DNA of 64,000 nucleotides from Botryotinia globosa (Eukaryota; Ascomycota; Leotiomycetes; Helotiales; Sclerotiniaceae): NCBI GenBank assembly GCA_014898425.1, contig RCSZ01000012.1, positions 1,054,001 to 1,118,000 of the forward strand, read 5' to 3'. Shown piece by piece: positions 59,474 to 64,000 of this stretch (position 1 is its first letter; each line of letters starts with the position of its first letter). The notes under the pieces were generated by a model. It saw only the letters and a program-made list of their open reading frames with translations, ran no database searches and was not told where the DNA came from. The position numbers and the translations under genes were made by a program.

Positions 59474-62222
59474 CTTGGATGGCGTACTAGTTACCACCAA
59501 GCACTGGGATACATGAATTGCGTGGAGTTAGGGCTGAGTGGGTTTGCAAATGTGGTCTATCTTTCTTTAAAACACGTCTCGATCATTTTGCTATCCGTCA
59601 ACTTGTATAGCGAAATGTCAGTTAATTCATCTTTTTCTGTTTGTTCTCTTTCCTTCCTTCCTCTCCTCGTCTCTCCTCTACCAGTTTCACTATATCAATA
59701 CAACCCTCGCTCTTCTATAAGCACTCCAGGTCACTTTTCACCGTCATCACATCCAAATCGTAGTAATCAGAACGCAGAGTGACTTGATAAATAAGGGGTC
59801 CATCTCTCTTCAGACCTTCCAACAACCACTATCTGACATTTGAAATCCAACTCCAACAAGAGATTAACCCAAACACCCGTGAGCTGTTCTCCATTATCAC
59901 CAACTATATCTCATCCCAGATAATTCCTCTCAGTCGATAACCTTACAGAAAAACCACAAGACCAAAAAGAAGTTCAATTGCACAATTACAAGTAAGTGCT
60001 GCAAAGCTACTCCCCTCCTCTATATCTCCCATCATGAAGAACCTCAATGACACTACCGCCAGTGAGTAGGTAGGTAGATGAACGAACAGAACATGACTCC
60101 TCTCAATTTCCCAAATTTCCAACAGATTCATTCTTCAATGATCCAATCTCAAAATCTAGTATTTAATTATTCAATCTATCTCTAGAATAAATCACTACAA
60201 CCCTATAAGATGTCTAAAGCAATATTCCAAAACAAATTTCGAATTGTAACTCTATTTCTACTCTATTCTATCTATTGTATTATATATATATATATATATA
60301 TATTCACCAATATATCTATTCTATATATTATATTAAAGGAAATCAATTATCAAGATCAAATATCAAATATCACCACACCAATAATGATATTTCCAAAACT
60401 CTCATCTCAACCCATCCAAACACTTACGGATTTTCCTATGTTTCTTTAACACATGCATCTATTAATTCTACATCTATTAATTCTACATCTCCATCCATTC
60501 ATTCATTCATTCATCCATTCATCCAAACCCACTGCAAAGCCCAAGCAAAACATTAAATACCCACATCCACTTCCCACCACTTCTCTTCTGCATTCTCCTC
60601 CCGTACCCTCGGACACCTCTTGGTACAACATCCCAACACCCTGTCCCGTTAAAGATCCAAATGTCAAAGATCCAAATGTCAAAGATCCAAACGTCAAACA
60701 TCAAACATCCAAGCATCCAAACATCTAAACGTCAAACATCCAAGCATCCAAACATCTAAACGTCAAACATCCAAGCATCCAAGCATCCAAATATCAAACA
60801 TCTAAACATCAAGCATCCAAGCATCCAAATATCAAACATCTCAACATCAAGCATCTAAACATCCAAAAATCAAACATCCAAACATCTCAACACCCGTGAC
60901 CCATCCCATCTAAACCTAAATTCCAACTCTATTTCTCACTCAACACTACAGATACAACAACATCCCATCCATCTCCCTCTCATCAATAAACCAAGCGAAG
61001 CAACCTAGAATCTACCCATCGAGTACTTTGTATATCATATCTCACCCAAATGGATAAACAAATTATCAATGTATTCATATTTCTTAACCAATAAAATCAC
61101 ATCTACAGAGAATTTCCTCATATCTCTCGTATCTCCTTGTGCCAAGTGAGTTATCTAGGTAGGTATGAGTAGATAATTATGTAATCTCCCTCTTCCCTCT
61201 TCCCTCGTCCCTTTAATCAAAAAAGATAGATATTATAGCAAGATGAAAAGAAAAATAAATGTCAAAAATATAAACAAATAAACAAACCAATTATCCTATC
61301 TTATTCTATATTCCATCCCATCCAACCTATCCCATCCCATCCAATCCCATCCCATCCCATCCCATCCAATCCCATCCCATCCCATCCAAAAATTCACAAC
61401 TCAAAAAGAATTCATAATTCATCAAAACACATCTACATCCATCTCATCTTCCTTGTAATCATTCTTTTCCATTCCATTCCATTCCATTCCATCTACATCC
61501 CACTCTCCACTTTTCGCGTTGGAGAATTGAGAACTGGTGGGGTAAATTGGATTGATTCGATTGAGTCGAGATGAGATGATGAGATGAGATGAAACAAAGT
61601 AAAATGAAAGGGAATGGAAGGGAAAGGAAGGGAGAGGAAGGGAAAGCAAGATAAAACTATCATTTGGATTTCACATTACACACACACACATAACACATAT
61701 ACAGAAAAAGTTTATCATCAAAAGAATGAATATCTAATGTAATTGCATCCAGATGCGACAAGTGGATAGATAGATAGATAGATAGAAAGAAGTGAAAATC
61801 ATAACTTTTAAAGTTGTGAGTGAGATATGAATAAAGCAAAAAGTCGAGATATCAAAAAAAGTGAATCGAAATGAATCGAAACGCAAGCTTCTAGTTCCCC
61901 TCCCCCCCAACAGGAAGGAAGAAAAAATAGGGTAATCACACGCCAATACACCACAACCCAATCCTAAAGCCGTCCGTCCCACCGATCCAATCAGGAGGTC
62001 CGTTCCGTCCGCCCGTGTATCCTTTTGTATATCCTCATGATAGAACCATCATAAACTTCGTATGCCACATCGCAGCACGCTTTGCGGCGCTGACGTACAT
62101 TGTTTCTTTTCATATGTATGTATGTATGTAATGTGTGTATGTGTTGGTGCGAGACCGGTCGGTATGTACATCTTGTTGCACCTGCTCGACTACCAAGACA
62201 AAGAATCTTCACCGCGAGGAAT
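59474..62222. repeat. Low-complexity intergenic region
   Basis: No gene is supported. From about 59640 to 61400 the plus strand is G-poor. A minisatellite of 9-15-bp imperfect units (ATCCAAACATC-like) spans about 60651-60890. CCATC and CCCAT arrays (61312-61388), CCATT (61470-61492) and GATA (61767-61785) follow. Overlapping frames are repeat artefacts. Confidence 0.6.
60651..60890. repeat. Degenerate minisatellite
   Basis: Imperfect head-to-tail units related to CATCCAAACATC and AAAGATCCAAATGTC, with several lengths, over about 240 bp. Confidence 0.8.
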
Positions 62223-62765
62223 CTAAGCAGATCCTCCACCGGTGACGAATTCTTTGCCGACCTTGGCTCTGGTCTCACGCTTGGAAGTGGCGAGGTTACC
62301 GAGGAGGCAGACTAGTTGGTCGGAATCGGTAGCTTGGGTTTGGACGTCGTCTGGAAGGTTGTAGGCGTTATCGCAAGGGAAGGTTTGGCAGCCAGAGAGA
62401 GGAGTACCGGTGTTCAATGGGAACATCTCCTTGACACCGTTGACATCACCTGGGTTGACGATGGCGGAAACATCAAAGTAGGTCATGCCTCCCCAGGAAT
62501 CGAAGCAGACTTCACCAAGCATACCGGAGGTGTTGCCGGCGCCCTCAGAGACAGAGTACCAGTTGCCAATCCAGCCGGTGGGGAAGGTTTGGTCGGCAGT
62601 AGAATCGCCTGAAACGGTCAGGGAAGCAATTTCAGCACAGCCAGAGGTGGGAGTGAAGACCAAGGTACGGGTGGTGCTATCTTGGTTGACGAAGTGCACG
62701 CTACCGGCTGAAACAATGGTAGCGAGAGCGCCGGAAACAGCAAGGATGGAAGTAGCGAATTGCAT
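62223..62765 (-). CDS. Small secreted protein, thaumatin/Bys1-like in style, function unknown
   Basis: One exon, 180 residues. A signal peptide MQFATSILAVSGALATIVSA is followed by SVHFVNQDSTTRTLVF, a beta-rich domain with paired cysteines (SGCAEI, GEVCFDSW, SGCQTFPC, LVCLLG), and a C-terminal stretch with the dibasic site KRETRAK. I do not recognise a catalytic motif. The codons are strongly restricted (GGT, ACC, GTC, TTG types), as in very highly expressed genes, and the leader is C/T-rich with a likely TATA element farther upstream. A role as an abundant secreted effector or wall-associated protein is only a guess. Confidence 0.8.
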   Translation of the reverse strand: MQFATSILAVSGALATIVSAGSVHFVNQDSTTRTLVFTPTSGCAEIASLTVSGDSTADQTFPTGWIGNWYSVSEGAGNTSGMLGEVCFDSWGGMTYFDVSAIVNPGDVNGVKEMFPLNTGTPLSGCQTFPCDNAYNLPDDVQTQATDSDQLVCLLGNLATSKRETRAKVGKEFVTGGGSA

Positions 62766-64000
62766 TTTGAGTGATGTGTTTGTGTAAACTTTTGACTTGG
62801 TAAGGATTGGTTGGGGTAAAGCAAGACTGGGCTTTACTTTAAGTTGGTCAATTTAAACTGGTTGCTTCTTTGGGCAGTGAGAGTTTTGGATCGAATATAT
62901 GAGCTGATATTGTCAAAGTCGTCAAGACTGGAAAGTTCTGGTGTCGTAGAGACAAGTTTTGCTGTTGAGCTGACTGTAGAAGCTGTGAAGTGACTGTAAA
63001 GTCAAGTGCGATCTCAGATCGAAGTGTTTGAGTAACTTAAAGGAATGAGTGAACTGTTGCTGACAACGTCGTGGATGAGGAAAAGAAAGAAACACAAATG
63101 GAGGCACGGCGGATTATATAGACAGACGACCGAGTGTGAATTCAGGGGACACGACTAAAGTACCATGATTCAATCAGGAAAAACGCCAGCGCGGACATTT
63201 ACGCTTTAGCCCAGGCTTGCCCAGCCCAAGCTACGGCAATTGTGGAGTCATGTCAGCCAGAAGTAGGTCAATCGGAACCAAATAAACAAAATGCATCCAG
63301 AACGTGTGCTTCTTCTCAGGGCCCGGTGCATACTCCGTACACTTTCCACATTCCGCTATTGGAGGCGGCCACGCCAGACAAAATTCGTAAACACGCCACC
63401 AAACCCTATGGAGAAGCTACTGGCATCTGAGACTCGGGAGGACTAGCCTTGGCGAGATTGAGAATTTTCCTTTGGTGGGGAGGATGGAGTCAATGGATTG
63501 ATGCGACGACGCTTTGATTGGATCATTGGGGCTTGTTCCTGAATTTTAACGGCAACCAATGCGTAGGGCATGCGGAGCGGATTCTCGAAAGTTGTTTGGT
63601 AAGTCGTCTGTCTCTGTGTGGAGAATGTCTTTGTAATCCAAGTAGCCAATGAACTTTACGATATTTGTTTCCATGATTCATATCTATAATAGCAACTCTC
63701 GATGCCGGTGTTTTCCTCTTTCAAGAAAGCGATAGGTTCAGTAAGGTATTCTAGACCCCCATTTCTTGGAACTTGAGTCATTTGTCAAATCATCCGATCC
63801 GTGTTTGTGCTTGGAAAATTGATTCCGTGAAAGGGTTTTCCTGCAGTGACCATTCATGATATGTATGGCTGACTGATGTGACTTCTTTGGGTTGTGACCT
63901 CGCAATCAGAAAACTCAACATATCGGAGCATTCGACCAAGGAGGTGTCGTAAATTGTAATACAATGGCAATGGGTAAATGGCGGAATCGATATTTGTTCA
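62766..64000. promoter_or_regulatory. Upstream region of the small secreted protein gene and window end
   Basis: It contains a TATATAAT-like element at about 63113-63120 on the minus strand, some 350 bp upstream of the 62765 start, and a long C/T-rich leader between. No further gene is seen up to 64000. Confidence 0.4.

Overview
The window looks like nuclear DNA of a filamentous ascomycete, most likely a leotiomycete of the Botrytis/Sclerotinia type. The evidence is the gene content (AA9 oxidase with a fungal CBM1, cutinase, sedolisin, Crh-type glucanosyltransferase, HET-type protein, STAND-like N-terminus), short GT-AG introns of about 46-70 nt with CTAAC/CTGAC-like branch sites, and AT-rich blocks of the kind left by repeat-induced mutation. 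The species is an inference. Exon joints given here were placed by hand from splice signals and frame; every multi-exon model closes to a whole number of codons unless stated.

Layout: 1-1500 is low-complexity, G-poor non-coding DNA, followed by an AT-rich block to about 2960. A broken HET-type gene (2984-4558, minus) and a broken O-methyltransferase gene (6034-7587, minus) come next. An RmlD/MAT2B-like reductase (9399-10463, minus) is intact if a 20-nt microexon is accepted. After a gene-poor stretch come two secreted enzymes: a sedolisin protease (13309-15404, plus) and an AA9-CBM1 polysaccharide monooxygenase (15829-17283, minus). The housekeeping pair APC8/CDC23 (18886-21036, minus) and farnesyl diphosphate synthase (21616-22722, plus) share a divergent promoter. 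A short terminal-inverted-repeat element lies at 24045-24515.

The middle holds an MGNCC-type acylated, highly charged protein (24868-26503, minus), an F-box-like protein (27094-29154, plus), a CutC-family protein (29299-30240, minus), a cutinase (31336-32096, minus), a second AT-rich inverted-repeat element (33582-34038), a long G-poor non-coding stretch, and a Crh-like GH16 enzyme (36881-38291, minus). About 4 kb of simple repeats follow.

The right part holds a Vps62-like plus putative aerolysin-like two-part protein (42470-43669, plus), a GT32 glycosyltransferase (44435-45526, minus), a single-pass membrane glycoprotein (46164-47075, plus), a compact alpha-kinase (48548-49444, minus), a Ctk1/CDK12-type kinase (50925-54257, minus), a STAND-type N-terminus with ankyrin-like repeats (56929-59473, plus), another low-complexity block, and a small secreted protein with strongly selected codons (62223-62765, minus).

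There is no operon-like logic. Housekeeping genes (cell cycle, isoprenoid, transcription kinase) are interspersed with secreted plant-polymer enzymes and fast-evolving self-recognition-type genes. The most unusual items are the Vps62/aerolysin-like protein, the compact alpha-kinase, the STAND N-terminus without a visible NTPase, the two recently broken genes, and the two inverted-repeat elements.
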